A DNA stretch of 64,000 bases, from positions 1,325,501 to 1,389,500 of the forward strand of contig NZ_CP127247.1 in NCBI RefSeq assembly GCF_030285785.1, given 5' to 3'. The DNA is from Parasedimentitalea psychrophila. Lineage in GTDB: Bacteria; Pseudomonadota; Alphaproteobacteria; Rhodobacterales; Rhodobacteraceae. The first letter of the stretch is position 1. Each line of letters opens with the position of its first letter. Positions 23,654-33,138 of this stretch are shown here, piece by piece. The position numbers and the translations under genes were made by a program. The notes under the pieces are model-generated. The model made no database searches. It saw only the letters and a program-made list of their open reading frames with translations, and had not been told where the DNA came from.

Positions 23654-24679
23654 TCAGCTTCCCTCGATCATTCCAATCTCAAGCAGGAACTCACGTGTCA
23701 CACCCACAGCGGTCTTGAAATCGGCCATGAGTTTGTCACGATCCGCAGCATCAAACGCAGGAACAACATGCGGGTTCTGCGCCATGTAGACGTTTCTGTA
23801 CTGGTCGGAAGTGGTCACTTTTTCCATTGCCGCTGCAAGAATATCCATGCGCTCTGGCGGGGTGCCGGCTTTCACCATAAAGCCCTGCCACTGGTGCGGC
23901 ACATCATAGCTCATTCCGGCCTCACGGATCGACGGAACCTCGGCCCACAGCGGATGATCCAACCGTTCTTCATTGAGGATCAAAATCGGGCAAATCGTGC
24001 CTGCTTCGATATGTGTATTCCACCGGCCAGGCTGAGCGAAGCCAACGCGAAGGTGGCCCCCCACAACATCCTTCACCACTTCGCCGGTGCCTTTGTAGGG
24101 CACAAAGCGCATATCGGCCCCGGCTGGATCCAGACCAATCATGGTGTGCTGCAGGTGGTGCGTTGATCCCACCTTGTTTGAGCCCATGGCCAGCTCACCC
24201 GGATTGGCCTCGTTGTATGCGACCAGATCGTCCCAGCTGCTGATGTCAGGATCGTCGCACCTTACGCCAACGCCGTAAACCGTCTCTTCAAACTTGGCCA
24301 GGAGATGGAAATCATCCGGCGTTTTGGTGAAGTGTGGCAGGTTGAAGTAACTGGTAAAGCTGCGGCTCATGTGCATGAACGTATAGCCATCAGCCGCCTG
24401 ATCCGACAAATAGACCGTGGGTTCGTGATTAGAGCCGCCGTTCATATAGGTAACCTTAATAGGAACGCCCAGATAGTCGTCTTTCGCCAGTTCAACGGCC
24501 AGCATTTCGCACCATACCGCGGTACCAGACCCCGGAGAGGTGGTACAAACCAGTTCCATCGGCTTGGACGGATAGTCACCATCCTGAGCGGTTGACGCAG
24601 TTGCGAACATCATCGTCGCAGGCGCCACCAGCGCTGCGGCAGAAAGAATGCTCTGCGTTGTCTTTAGAAAATTTTTCAT
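23654..24679 (-). CDS. Tripartite tricarboxylate transporter, solute-binding protein (TctC/Bug family)
   Basis: The 341-aa periplasmic protein has a Sec signal (about residues 1-32, ending STAQ). Bug-type features are DYPSKPMELVCTTSPGSGTAVWCEML at the mature start, GSNHEPTVYLSDQAADGYTFMHMS and MRFVPYKGTGEVVKDVVGGHLRVGFAQPG. The segment PISILN-type usually seen late is ICPILILNEERLDHPL. First gene of tctCBA, with GGGGAGAC before the ATG. Ligand unknown. Confidence 0.9.
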   Translation of the reverse strand: MKNFLKTTQSILSAAALVAPATMMFATASTAQDGDYPSKPMELVCTTSPGSGTAVWCEMLAVELAKDDYLGVPIKVTYMNGGSNHEPTVYLSDQAADGYTFMHMSRSFTSYFNLPHFTKTPDDFHLLAKFEETVYGVGVRCDDPDISSWDDLVAYNEANPGELAMGSNKVGSTHHLQHTMIGLDPAGADMRFVPYKGTGEVVKDVVGGHLRVGFAQPGRWNTHIEAGTICPILILNEERLDHPLWAEVPSIREAGMSYDVPHQWQGFMVKAGTPPERMDILAAAMEKVTTSDQYRNVYMAQNPHVVPAFDAADRDKLMADFKTAVGVTREFLLEIGMIEGS

Positions 24680-25131
24680 TTTTAAGTCTCCCCTTACATA
24701 TTGCTTCCATTATTCTTTTGCCTGGATCGTTCGATCTCCCCCCCGAACCCATGCCTGTTATCTTTCCTCTCTTCCTCGCATCTGTGCGCTCAATCCTGCC
24801 CTCTTGGATCGGGACCGGCGCGCTTGACATATAGGAAACATATCGCCACCAGAGCGCCTGTGAATAGGCAGATTGCACACCAATTGCTGCATTGGTTGCC
24901 GCCTCACCTCCTCCCAAAAACCGTGAATTGCTGCATCTCAGCACCTGATAACTGGGGAGCCTGCGGATGCTCGAAAAAGCACAAACATTACCGCAGTCAG
25001 ACGGTTCTCCGCCATGCACTGGGACTGGAACTGGGACTGGCGAGCGTTTTTTCCACCAATCAATACAAAGCCGGGGCCGCACCCAGATATGGCTGGTGCG
25101 GCCCCGGCAAGTTTTCAGTTTATTGACGGGG
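24680..25131. other. 452-bp gene-free region upstream of tctC
   Basis: It holds the kelch-gene terminator (25070-25108), a 12-bp tandem repeat (ACTGGGACTGGn at 25018 and 25030) and presumably the tctC promoter. A 263-codon minus-strand frame crossing it has no ribosome site and is rich in Arg, Cys and Ser, as expected of a chance frame. Confidence 0.55.
25070..25108 (-). terminator. Terminator after the kelch gene
   Basis: A perfect 14-bp stem (GCCGGGGCCGCACC and complement) with an 11-nt loop is followed on the minus strand by TTTGTATTG. It begins 24 nt past the kelch stop and separates that gene from tctC. Confidence 0.75.
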
Positions 25132-26160
25132 TTATCCGAAAGTAAACGAGTCGTGGTAAGCGCCCTGCACGCTGCCGCCGGTGATTGGCGCACCACCCGG
25201 CACGTAAACCTTATTGCCGATGACGGCCGCTGTTTGGCCATGCAGGCCGTGCCGTGGAACGGGCATTGGCGCAACGACCTCCCAGCTGTCAGTTGCCGGA
25301 TCGTAAGCCTCGTTCGCCTCGAAGACCAATCCACGTGCCTCGCCGCCAAAGGCAAGGATCTTGCCATCTACATAGGCCGCGCAATGGCCGCTGCGAATGG
25401 TCGGCATGCCGCCACGAAACGACCAGGTGCGCATCTCGGGATCAAAGACAGAATGCAGGCCAGTGTTGAAATCGTAGGAATCCTTGCGACCGCCGATGCA
25501 GTGAATTTTTCCATCCGCAACAACTGCGCCCATATGGCAGCGCTGACCGGCGAAGGGCTGAGTCGGCGTCGAGCCGCGCATTTCGTTCAGAAATTCGTAG
25601 GTCCGGGTCACCGGATCGTAGATCTCATGCCAATCGACCGAACGCACATTGCGACCACCCAAAAGATGAATTTTCCCGTCCAGAACAACCGATGAAATCG
25701 CCCCACGGGGGCGCAGCAGGTTTGGAATTCTTTCCCATTCATCCGCATCGGCATCGTAGACAAAGCAGTTTGAATGCGGGCAGCGGTTCTGTTCGATAAA
25801 ACCGCCGAAACTGTAAATTTTCGATCCGATCACCGTCATACAAAGGTGATTGCAGGCATAGGGGATCGGCGCTTTCAGCGTCCATTCTCCGGTGGCCGGG
25901 TCAAACACCTGATGGTAGTCGCTGTTGGCTTTGCCGCGTGCATAGCCACCAATGACATGGACCTTTCCGTTGCAAGCGACAACGCCCATTTCCGCTGTTG
26001 CAATTGGCATGCGCGGCTCTTCCTTCCACACGCCCATGTTTGCGGCTTGCGGAACCGGGTCAGGATTCGGCTGCGACACACCCTCTGGAATGCTGGTAAT
26101 CGTCGGATCGAACAGTCCGGAAAAAAGCGGATCTTCTTGAGATTTATATGTATCGGGCAT
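25132..26160 (-). CDS. Kelch-repeat beta-propeller protein
   Basis: The 342-aa protein has six kelch-type blades with the pattern V.V.GG.(18-25)YDP.T..W....P: for example KVHVIGGYARG...FDPATGEWTLKAPIP near 66-100, KIYSFGGF near 114, KIHLLGGRN near 163, KIHCIGGRKD near 218, KILAFGGEARG near 268 and KVYVPGGAP near 321. No signal peptide is seen, so it is predicted cytoplasmic. Kelch propellers in bacterial sugar-acid clusters include mutarotases (NanM) and lyase-like enzymes. It lies 15 nt behind the second decarboxylase-like gene, so the two probably share a transcript. Confidence 0.82.
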   Translation of the reverse strand: MPDTYKSQEDPLFSGLFDPTITSIPEGVSQPNPDPVPQAANMGVWKEEPRMPIATAEMGVVACNGKVHVIGGYARGKANSDYHQVFDPATGEWTLKAPIPYACNHLCMTVIGSKIYSFGGFIEQNRCPHSNCFVYDADADEWERIPNLLRPRGAISSVVLDGKIHLLGGRNVRSVDWHEIYDPVTRTYEFLNEMRGSTPTQPFAGQRCHMGAVVADGKIHCIGGRKDSYDFNTGLHSVFDPEMRTWSFRGGMPTIRSGHCAAYVDGKILAFGGEARGLVFEANEAYDPATDSWEVVAPMPVPRHGLHGQTAAVIGNKVYVPGGAPITGGSVQGAYHDSFTFG

Positions 26161-26175
26161 CAGTATTCTCCTAAG

Positions 26176-27174
26176 TTAAATTTTATCGGCCAGGGTTAGG
26201 GGGCTTGCGTGAAAGACGTCTTCGGGTGCCAAAAGCCGCCCCGTAAGACCATCGCCATGCGCATAGCGCAGCATAGTTTCCATCTCTGGTTTGCTCTCCT
26301 TGAAGCCGTATTTCCATACGTTCTCGCCAATCAGGTCGCGGACTTCAGCGGCGGTTTCGGCGATCCACGGCAAAGTTAGCCGCAGGATGTTGACCTGCTT
26401 CATTTCCTCAAGCGCCAGGGCCTTGGCTTGTACAAACGCCTTGAACACTTCGGCGGGCAGCCAGGGGTGCGCATCCACAAGGCTCTGCCGGATGACGACG
26501 CAATGCATGATCGGAAAGGCCTCGGTGTTGCGGTAATACTCTTTCTCCACGCTGGGATAATCGGGAAACAGGCGCCCGACCCGCGGATCACCGCTGGCAA
26601 AAGACGAGGGCGGCTTGGTTGCGATCAGCGCGTCAAGGCGACCGTCGGCCAACATTTCGTTCAATGTCTCGGTTGCCGGAATTGGTTCCAGGCTGATGGC
26701 CTCGGGCAGATCAAGCTGCAACCGCTCGCCGCCGCCTGGCGCTTCAAACCCGCCATTCATCCACTTCACGTCCTGACTGCGCACCCCGTACTGGTCCCCG
26801 AGCATGCCGCGCACCCACAGTCCCACGGTTTGCTGAAACTGCTGGACGCCAATCGTTCGCCCGCGAAGATCCTCTGGCTTTTTGATACCGCTGTCTTTGT
26901 TGATGTAGATAGAGGAATGGCGAAAGCTACGCGACAGAAAGACCGGGATCGCGACGTAATCGCGAACCCCCCGATCGACCTGGATCAAATGGCTGGCCAT
27001 AGACATCTCGGCTATATCAAACGCCTGCTCATCCAGCACTTGGCGAAAGATCGTCTGTGTTATCCCCGGCAAAGGGATGACATCGCAGCCAGAGATGGAA
27101 ATCCGACCATCAAGGATCGGCGCCGCCCGGTCCGTCTGCGTACATGCGAGCGAGAGTGTGAGCTTGTTCATCAT
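26176..27174 (-). CDS. 4,5-dihydroxyphthalate-decarboxylase-like protein (paralogue 2)
   Basis: The 332-aa protein has no signal peptide and the same binding-protein-like plan as the gene at 20386: FDIAEMSMASHLIQVDRGVRDYVAIPVFLSRSFRHSSIYINKDSGI near 51, then KKPEDLRGRTIGVQQFQQTVGLWVRGML. The family includes Pht5 4,5-dihydroxyphthalate decarboxylase. ATG 27174 follows AAGGAAAAT. First gene of a unit with the kelch protein, divergent from a GntR regulator 121 bp away. Confidence 0.75.
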   Translation of the reverse strand: MMNKLTLSLACTQTDRAAPILDGRISISGCDVIPLPGITQTIFRQVLDEQAFDIAEMSMASHLIQVDRGVRDYVAIPVFLSRSFRHSSIYINKDSGIKKPEDLRGRTIGVQQFQQTVGLWVRGMLGDQYGVRSQDVKWMNGGFEAPGGGERLQLDLPEAISLEPIPATETLNEMLADGRLDALIATKPPSSFASGDPRVGRLFPDYPSVEKEYYRNTEAFPIMHCVVIRQSLVDAHPWLPAEVFKAFVQAKALALEEMKQVNILRLTLPWIAETAAEVRDLIGENVWKYGFKESKPEMETMLRYAHGDGLTGRLLAPEDVFHASPLTLADKI

Positions 27175-27295
27175 ATTTTCCTTAAAAGCTGCCCATGGGC
27201 AAGACCGGACAGAGACGTCATGCTATCCAGTCAGCCGGATGCCTAAGTCTCGAAAACTTATTCCGATTTTCAGTTCCACTGCGGAAAATTAACAG

Positions 27296-28012
27296 ATGAA
27301 AACCGTGACCAATTGTGTCATTGGTAGTTCCATGCCCTCACAACGCGCCTCCGAAGCACTCGAAAAGCTAAGCTCCTATATTGAAGAGCATAATTTCTCT
27401 CTGAACGCCCGGATCCCACCGGAACGGATGCTGTGCGAAGAACTCGGAATGACCCGTTCTGACTTTCGCAGCGCGATGAGCGTTCTGGAGGGCGAAGGGC
27501 GCGTTTGGCGTCAGGTCGGGCGCGGAACCTTTATCGGGGCACGTTCGGTCCTGAACCTCTCCGAGGTCCGATATCTCAGCGGCATTACCACACCGAAAGA
27601 GATCGGCGACGCACGGCTGGTTATTGAGCCTAAACTGGCAGGACTGGCCGCACTGAACGGTGTTTCGACGGAGCATGGCGAACTTAGGCGCTGCAATCGG
27701 CGTTGTCGCGAGGCGAAGGATTGGCGCATATTTGAAGCATGGGACAACCGCTTCCACTACGCAGTTGCGACCGCGACGCGGAACAAGTTGCTGATGACCG
27801 TTTTTGAAACCCTGAACGCTGTGCGTCGCTCTCATGTTTGGCAGACGCAACGGACAACTTCAGGACCCTCTGCCAGCCATCCGTCTCATGCCGAGCACAA
27901 TGCAATTTATGACGCGATCGTGCAGAAAAAACCAGACGACGCAGCCGAGGCGATGCGGGTCCATCTCGACTCGGTGAGCAGTCGGTTGATCCTGCAGAAC
28001 GCCTCGGCCTAG
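27296..28012 (+). CDS. GntR-family (FadR-subfamily) transcriptional regulator 1
   Basis: This 238-aa protein (or 226 aa from ATG 27332) has an N-terminal winged helix (about residues 20-82: RIPPERMLCEELGMTRSDFRSAMSVLEGEGRVWRQVGRGTFIG) and a helical FCD effector domain (about 100-225, with FHYAVATATRNKLL and HxxIYDAIVQKKPDDAAEAMRVHL). FCD domains usually bind small organic acids through a metal site. It is divergent from the decarboxylase-like/kelch unit, so it likely controls the tct block. Confidence 0.86.
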   Translation: MKTVTNCVIGSSMPSQRASEALEKLSSYIEEHNFSLNARIPPERMLCEELGMTRSDFRSAMSVLEGEGRVWRQVGRGTFIGARSVLNLSEVRYLSGITTPKEIGDARLVIEPKLAGLAALNGVSTEHGELRRCNRRCREAKDWRIFEAWDNRFHYAVATATRNKLLMTVFETLNAVRRSHVWQTQRTTSGPSASHPSHAEHNAIYDAIVQKKPDDAAEAMRVHLDSVSSRLILQNASA

Positions 28013-28047
28013 CCCCCCTGCCGTCTACATTGCAACGGCAACAGCCC

Positions 28048-29544
28048 CTAGTTCGCCGGTAAAATTTCGTTTGGAATGTTCTGATAACAAACCGGACGCA
28101 GAAAGCGACGGATAGACAGCGTACCGACGGACGTGGCCCCGAAATTGGTCGAAGCCGGATAAGGGCCGCCGTGGACCATTGTATCGGCGACCTCCACACC
28201 TGTGGGGAACCCGTTGGCAAGAATACGGCCTGCTTTGCGCTCGAGGATCGGCATCAATGTCCGGGCGGCTTCGATGTCGCCGTCATCCATGTGTATGGTG
28301 CAGGTCAGCTGCCCCTGAAGAGCCCGCGCCACCTGGTGCATTTGGTCCAGATCATCCGCGACAACAACCAGGCCCAGCGGGCCGAATACCTCTTCGCCCA
28401 ATGCAGGGTTGCCGAGCCAGTCAGACGCGGTGGTCTGATAGAGATAAGGTGTGGCATTGCGCTGATCGCAGCTGGATGTCAGCAGGTCCTGAACCCCGGC
28501 GCCTGAGGCTATCCGGGTCTGTCCGGCGCGGTAAGCCTGGGCGATACCGTCGGTCAGCATGGTCTGAGCGCCAACCTGTGACAGCGCCTCTTGGGTGGCC
28601 GAAACAAAGGCTGCGGCCTGATTTTTCAAGACCACGGCAATGCCGGGTTTGGTGCAGAACTGGCCGGCGCCCATGGTTAGCGATCCCGCCCAGCCGCAGC
28701 CGATTTCAGCGCCCCGTGCTCTCGCCGCCGCAGGCAGCAGGAACATCGGATTGACGGACCCCAGTTCGCCGAAAAACGGAATAGGTTCAGGGCGCTGCGC
28801 GCAAAGATCAAAGAGCGCGCGGCCACCGGCAAGGCTACCGGTAAAGCCAACGGCCTTGATCAGCGTGTGCTGCACAAGGCGGGTTCCAACATCGCGCTTG
28901 CCGCCCTGAACCAGGGAAAAGACGCCGGGATGAATGCCACATTTGACAATTGCAGCGTCGATCGCCTCGGCCACGATTTCGCCTGTTCCTGGATGCGCCG
29001 AGTGGCCTTTGACCACCACCGGGCAGCCGGCCGCCAAGGCAGCGGCGGTGTCTCCACCGGCGGTGGAGAAGGCCAGCGGGAAGTTAGAGGCGCCAAATAC
29101 GGCAACCGGGCCAACCGGCCGCTGAAACAGTTTCAGATCCGGGCGCGGCAAGGGCGCGCGGTCCGGTAAGGCTTTGTCGTGACGGGCATCCAGGTAGTTG
29201 CCTTGCAGAATGTGATCCGCGAACAGCCGCAACTGACCGACAGTACGGCCGCGTTCCCCCTGCAGGCGGGCTTCGGGCAGGCCACTTTCCTGACAGCCGA
29301 TTTTGGTGATCTCTTCGGCCCGGGCCTCGATTTCGTCGGCAATCGTATTCAGAAAGACGGCGCGTTGTTTGCGGGTGGAAAATCCGAAACTCCAAAACGC
29401 AGCTTCTGCGGCCTCCACCGCAGCGTCCACATGGGCGGGCGTTCCAACCGAGTATGCATGGGATGTCCCCTGGATGGGGTCCGATTTGAATGTCTCATCT
29501 CCCGCGACCCAAGTTCCAGCGATCAAGTGATTTCCAGTGGGCAT
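28048..29544 (-). CDS. 2-oxoglutarate (alpha-ketoglutaric) semialdehyde dehydrogenase
   Basis: It oxidises 2,5-dioxopentanoate to 2-oxoglutarate. The protein has 498 aa, typical for the KGSADH class. Features: FGASNFPLAFSTAGGDTAAALAAGCPVVVKGH (150-181, Asn154), VGFTGSLAGGRAL, general base Glu260 in FFGELGSVNP and nucleophile Cys297 in GAGQFCTKPG. The ELGSVNP and GQFCTKPG variants separate this class from ordinary ALDHs. ATG 29544 follows GAAGGAATAA. It completes the pathway with the dehydratase at 30605, which yields its substrate; the GntR regulator 2 is divergent from it. Confidence 0.92.
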   Translation of the reverse strand: MPTGNHLIAGTWVAGDETFKSDPIQGTSHAYSVGTPAHVDAAVEAAEAAFWSFGFSTRKQRAVFLNTIADEIEARAEEITKIGCQESGLPEARLQGERGRTVGQLRLFADHILQGNYLDARHDKALPDRAPLPRPDLKLFQRPVGPVAVFGASNFPLAFSTAGGDTAAALAAGCPVVVKGHSAHPGTGEIVAEAIDAAIVKCGIHPGVFSLVQGGKRDVGTRLVQHTLIKAVGFTGSLAGGRALFDLCAQRPEPIPFFGELGSVNPMFLLPAAARARGAEIGCGWAGSLTMGAGQFCTKPGIAVVLKNQAAAFVSATQEALSQVGAQTMLTDGIAQAYRAGQTRIASGAGVQDLLTSSCDQRNATPYLYQTTASDWLGNPALGEEVFGPLGLVVVADDLDQMHQVARALQGQLTCTIHMDDGDIEAARTLMPILERKAGRILANGFPTGVEVADTMVHGGPYPASTNFGATSVGTLSIRRFLRPVCYQNIPNEILPAN

Positions 29545-29705
29545 TTATTATTCCTTCATCAAAAGCGCGGTGGAGATTAGGGCTCCAGGGGGACAGCAAA
29601 AATTCTTACTGCGGCGGTGCTGTCAGCGAAGGCATGAGATCCGCCCTACCATCCCGAAGTCATCATATATATTTGCCTCGCAAAATGCATATATAAGATA
29701 AGTGA

Positions 29706-29713
29706 TGTCAACA
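29706..29713. promoter_or_regulatory. Candidate GntR site upstream of the semialdehyde dehydrogenase
   Basis: TGTCAACA (TGTTGACA on the minus strand) lies in the 246-bp gap between the divergent dehydrogenase and regulator genes, next to GATAAGT. The same two words, GATAAGT and TGTTGACA, recur before the dehydratase at 30533-30546. TGTNNACA fits a FadR-type core. Confidence 0.4.
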
Positions 29714-29790
29714 TATTTATCAATTGTTGTCGATTGCCCTCCCTCACGCTAAGAATGACATGCAAGTGAAAGCAGGAGCGCGCCCGAGCC

Positions 29791-30513
29791 ATGACCGCCA
29801 CAGAAAACACCCAACCCCGAAAGCGGCGCACCAATCTGGTTGAGACGCTAACCTCCACTCTGCGTGGGCTAATTCTCAACGGCAGCGTCCAGGTCGGCGA
29901 AAAGCTACCAAGCGAAGCTGAGTTAACGTCTGCCTACAAGGTCAGCAGAACGGTGGTCCGCGAGGCCATCGCCTCGCTTCGCTCTGACGGGCTGGCTGAG
30001 GCAAGACAGGGGGCCGGCGTTTTTGTCATCCGCCAGACAATGCCCTCAGATGGAATGCTTAAATCATTTGATTTAAACAAGATTTCATCAATTATTGAAA
30101 TGCTGGAGCTCCGCACTGCTGTTGAAGTTGAAGCCGCTGCCCTTGCTGCCAAGCGGCGATCACCGGCGCAGGAAGGCGCCATTCTGGAGAGCCACAAGGA
30201 AATGGAGGAGCTCATTCGACAGGGGGCTTCAACGGCAGAAGCCGATTATGCCTTCCATCAGGCGATTGCAGCCGCAACAAACAATCCCCGCTTTGTGGAG
30301 TTCCTCGATCTCATGGGCGGGCGCGTCATCCCCCGCAAGCAACTCTCACCCAGCGAGGGTGAAGCCGCCACAGGTCGATACCTTCAGCAGATCGTTCTGG
30401 AACATGGAAAAATTGCCCGTGCTATCTCAGATCAGGATGAGGATGGAGCCCGCGCCGCCATGCGCCAGCACCTAAAGGGGGGAGGCGACCGTTACCGGGA
30501 GTTACTCAGGTAG
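29791..30513 (+). CDS. GntR-family (FadR-subfamily) transcriptional regulator 2
   Basis: This 240-aa protein has a winged helix (about residues 15-80: TLRGLILNGSVQVGEKLPSEAELTSAYKVSRTVVREAIASLRSDGLAEARQGAGVFV, with the classic LPSE motif) and an FCD domain (about 100-230: ELRTAVEVEAAALAA, DYAFHQAIAAATNNPRF, HGKIARAISDQDEDGARAAMRQHL). The acid residues and three histidines of a metal-binding FCD are visible. It lies between the two aldarate-pathway genes, divergent from one and 91 nt before the other, so it very probably represses both. Confidence 0.9.
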   Translation: MTATENTQPRKRRTNLVETLTSTLRGLILNGSVQVGEKLPSEAELTSAYKVSRTVVREAIASLRSDGLAEARQGAGVFVIRQTMPSDGMLKSFDLNKISSIIEMLELRTAVEVEAAALAAKRRSPAQEGAILESHKEMEELIRQGASTAEADYAFHQAIAAATNNPRFVEFLDLMGGRVIPRKQLSPSEGEAATGRYLQQIVLEHGKIARAISDQDEDGARAAMRQHLKGGGDRYRELLR

Positions 30514-30522
30514 CCCTCTCGT

Positions 30523-31507
<985 letters not shown>

Positions 31508-31735
31508 TGAAATTTGGCTGGGACGTCTGACGGCAAACAAGCACAGCCGCAGCTTTGACCTGTGAGCGAGACCTCAAGGGCTGCCCCGCGGCTGGCGCGG
31601 AACAAAACGCCGGGCGGATTGCACATTTTCAACCGCTACCACCGGCAATCTTGCGTCCAGCCATAGCCCACCAGAGCGATGCTGATAGGCTATAACTCAT
31701 GTCCATCATTGGCCGCAGAGCTGGATCAAATCACG

Positions 31736-32185
31736 TCAGGCCTCAACCGGGGCCACAACTTCCGCGAATTTCTTAAAGAACTTTGCTGCCAGCTTTTTTG
31801 CAGTGCTTTGGATCAATCGCCCACCAAGCTGCGCCAGTTTGCCGCCGATTTCTGCTTTGGCGGTGTATTTCAGCACAGTTTTGCCATCGACCTCCTCCAG
31901 GGTAACATCTGCGCCGCCTTTGGCGTGACCCGCAGCCCCGCCGTTGCCTTGCCCAGTCAGTGAAAACGCGCCGGGTGCGCCCGAAGTGTCCAATACAACA
32001 TTGCCGCCAAAACGGGCCTTGACCGGCCCAATTTTCAGCACAACCTTGGCTTCCAATTCAGTATCCGAATGCTTGATCAACTCTTCACAACCCGGAATGC
32101 ACTGCTCAAGGATGTCGGGATCGTTCAGTGCTTCATAAACCCGGGTCATTGGGGCATCGATGATGATTTCATCGTTCAGTTCCAT
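31736..32185 (-). CDS. coxG: CoxG, CO dehydrogenase subunit G family
   Basis: This 149-aa SRPBCC (START-like) protein opens MELNDEIIIDAPMTRVYEALNDPDILEQCIPGCEEL and continues with VVLKIGPVKARFGGNV, the CoxG pattern. CoxG is linked to membrane recruitment or maturation of CO dehydrogenase and may bind quinone or lipid. The C-terminus lacks a clear anchor helix, ending in a helical FFKKFAEVVAP segment. Last gene of the cox unit, 13 nt after the small ORF stop. Confidence 0.88.
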   Translation of the reverse strand: MELNDEIIIDAPMTRVYEALNDPDILEQCIPGCEELIKHSDTELEAKVVLKIGPVKARFGGNVVLDTSGAPGAFSLTGQGNGGAAGHAKGGADVTLEEVDGKTVLKYTAKAEIGGKLAQLGGRLIQSTAKKLAAKFFKKFAEVVAPVEA

Positions 32186-32198
32186 AGTCTTGTCTTTC

Positions 32199-32342
32199 TT
32201 AACAACAGGGGAATTTGATTGTGGCCAGGGTTTCGGCCTGATCGGCGGTCAGTTTGGGCCAGCGAAAAAGGCCTTGCAGACGGAGCACCACAGCTGTCAC
32301 CGCGCCCGGCTTTGCTGCGGGTTTGTTTTCAGTGTTACCCAT
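32199..32342 (-). CDS. 47-aa small ORF between xdhC and coxG
   Basis: ATG 32342 overlaps the end of the xdhC-like gene (ATGGGTAA), and TAA at 32199 is 13 nt before coxG. The protein is Lys/Ala/Pro-rich at the start, then has a helical VTAVVLRLQGLFRWPKL segment and ends with a Cys-Cys pair. Codon choice is GC-rich at third positions, as in the neighbours. The ribosome site is weak, as is usual for a coupled gene. No family recognised; it could be a cox-specific small protein. Confidence 0.55.
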   Translation of the reverse strand: MGNTENKPAAKPGAVTAVVLRLQGLFRWPKLTADQAETLATIKFPCC

Positions 32343-33138
32343 CCGGCACGCTTTCAGTCCGATGGTTGCGGCGCCGGACCAGGGTCAATTGTGCCAGGAT
32401 GGAAAGCGCGATTTCCTCGGGCGTTACCGCCTCTATGGCCAGTCCTGCCGGGGCCTGCACCTGAGCCAGCTTTTGCGACTCGATGCCTGCCTGAATCAGC
32501 TTTTCGGACAGCGATTTGAATTTGCGGCGACTGCCGACAAAGGCGACAAACTCAGCTTCGGCTGTCAGCGCCGAGGTCAGGCTGGCGGCGTCATCCTTGC
32601 CCTGTGTCGCCACCACAATCATCCGCCGCGCCGCGTCCGGCAACGGCGCGATCGCAGTTTTGGCTTCGGCTTCCTGAACAGACCATTTGAATTGCGCGCC
32701 AAGCTTAGCCAGGCATTGCGCGACGGGCGAGGCGCCAAAGATCACCAATTCAGGCAGCGGCAGGATCGGTTCGACAAAGATATCCATCGAGCCCTTGGAC
32801 GGGCAGCCGTTGCGGGCAAAGCGCACGCCGTCGAGATCGTCGCCTGCAACCACACCTTTTTCGGCCAGCACTTCTTGCGGATGTAAGGAAATCAGCTGCG
32901 GGGTGCCCTCGGCCATCGCCCGTTTGGCCGCCTTGGCAAGCGCCGCGCGCACGCAGCCGCCGCCGATCCAGCCCTGCTGAATGGTTCCGTCGGCGCTCAG
33001 CAGAGCCTTGGCGCCGGGCTTGGCAGCGGTAAGACCAAGAGTGCGCACCACCGTGGCAATGGCAAAAGGCGCCCCCTTGTCCCTTAGTTTCTGGGCCAAT
33101 GTGGCGATGTCCTGATCTGTCAATTCAGCGAGGGTCAC
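32335..33138 (-). CDS. XdhC/CoxI-family molybdoenzyme maturation factor
   Basis: The 267-aa protein has an XdhC_CoxI N-terminal domain (about residues 10-85: FAIATVVRTLGLTAAKPGAKALLSADGTIQQGWIGGGCVRAAL) and a Rossmann-like C-terminal domain (about 125-245: ELVIFGASPVAQCLAKLGAQF). XdhC-type proteins bind the molybdenum cofactor and help its insertion and sulfuration. Its start overlaps the coxE stop by 4 nt, tying it to CO dehydrogenase. It could correspond to CoxF or CoxI of Oligotropha, which I cannot tell apart here. Confidence 0.87.
   Translation of the reverse strand: MTLAELTDQDIATLAQKLRDKGAPFAIATVVRTLGLTAAKPGAKALLSADGTIQQGWIGGGCVRAALAKAAKRAMAEGTPQLISLHPQEVLAEKGVVAGDDLDGVRFARNGCPSKGSMDIFVEPILPLPELVIFGASPVAQCLAKLGAQFKWSVQEAEAKTAIAPLPDAARRMIVVATQGKDDAASLTSALTAEAEFVAFVGSRRKFKSLSEKLIQAGIESQKLAQVQAPAGLAIEAVTPEEIALSILAQLTLVRRRNHRTESVPDG

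Noticed and set aside
24576-25367. 263-codon minus-strand frame between tctC and the kelch gene
   Set aside because: It overlaps both genes out of frame, crosses a terminator, has no ribosome site, and is Arg/Cys/Ser-rich.
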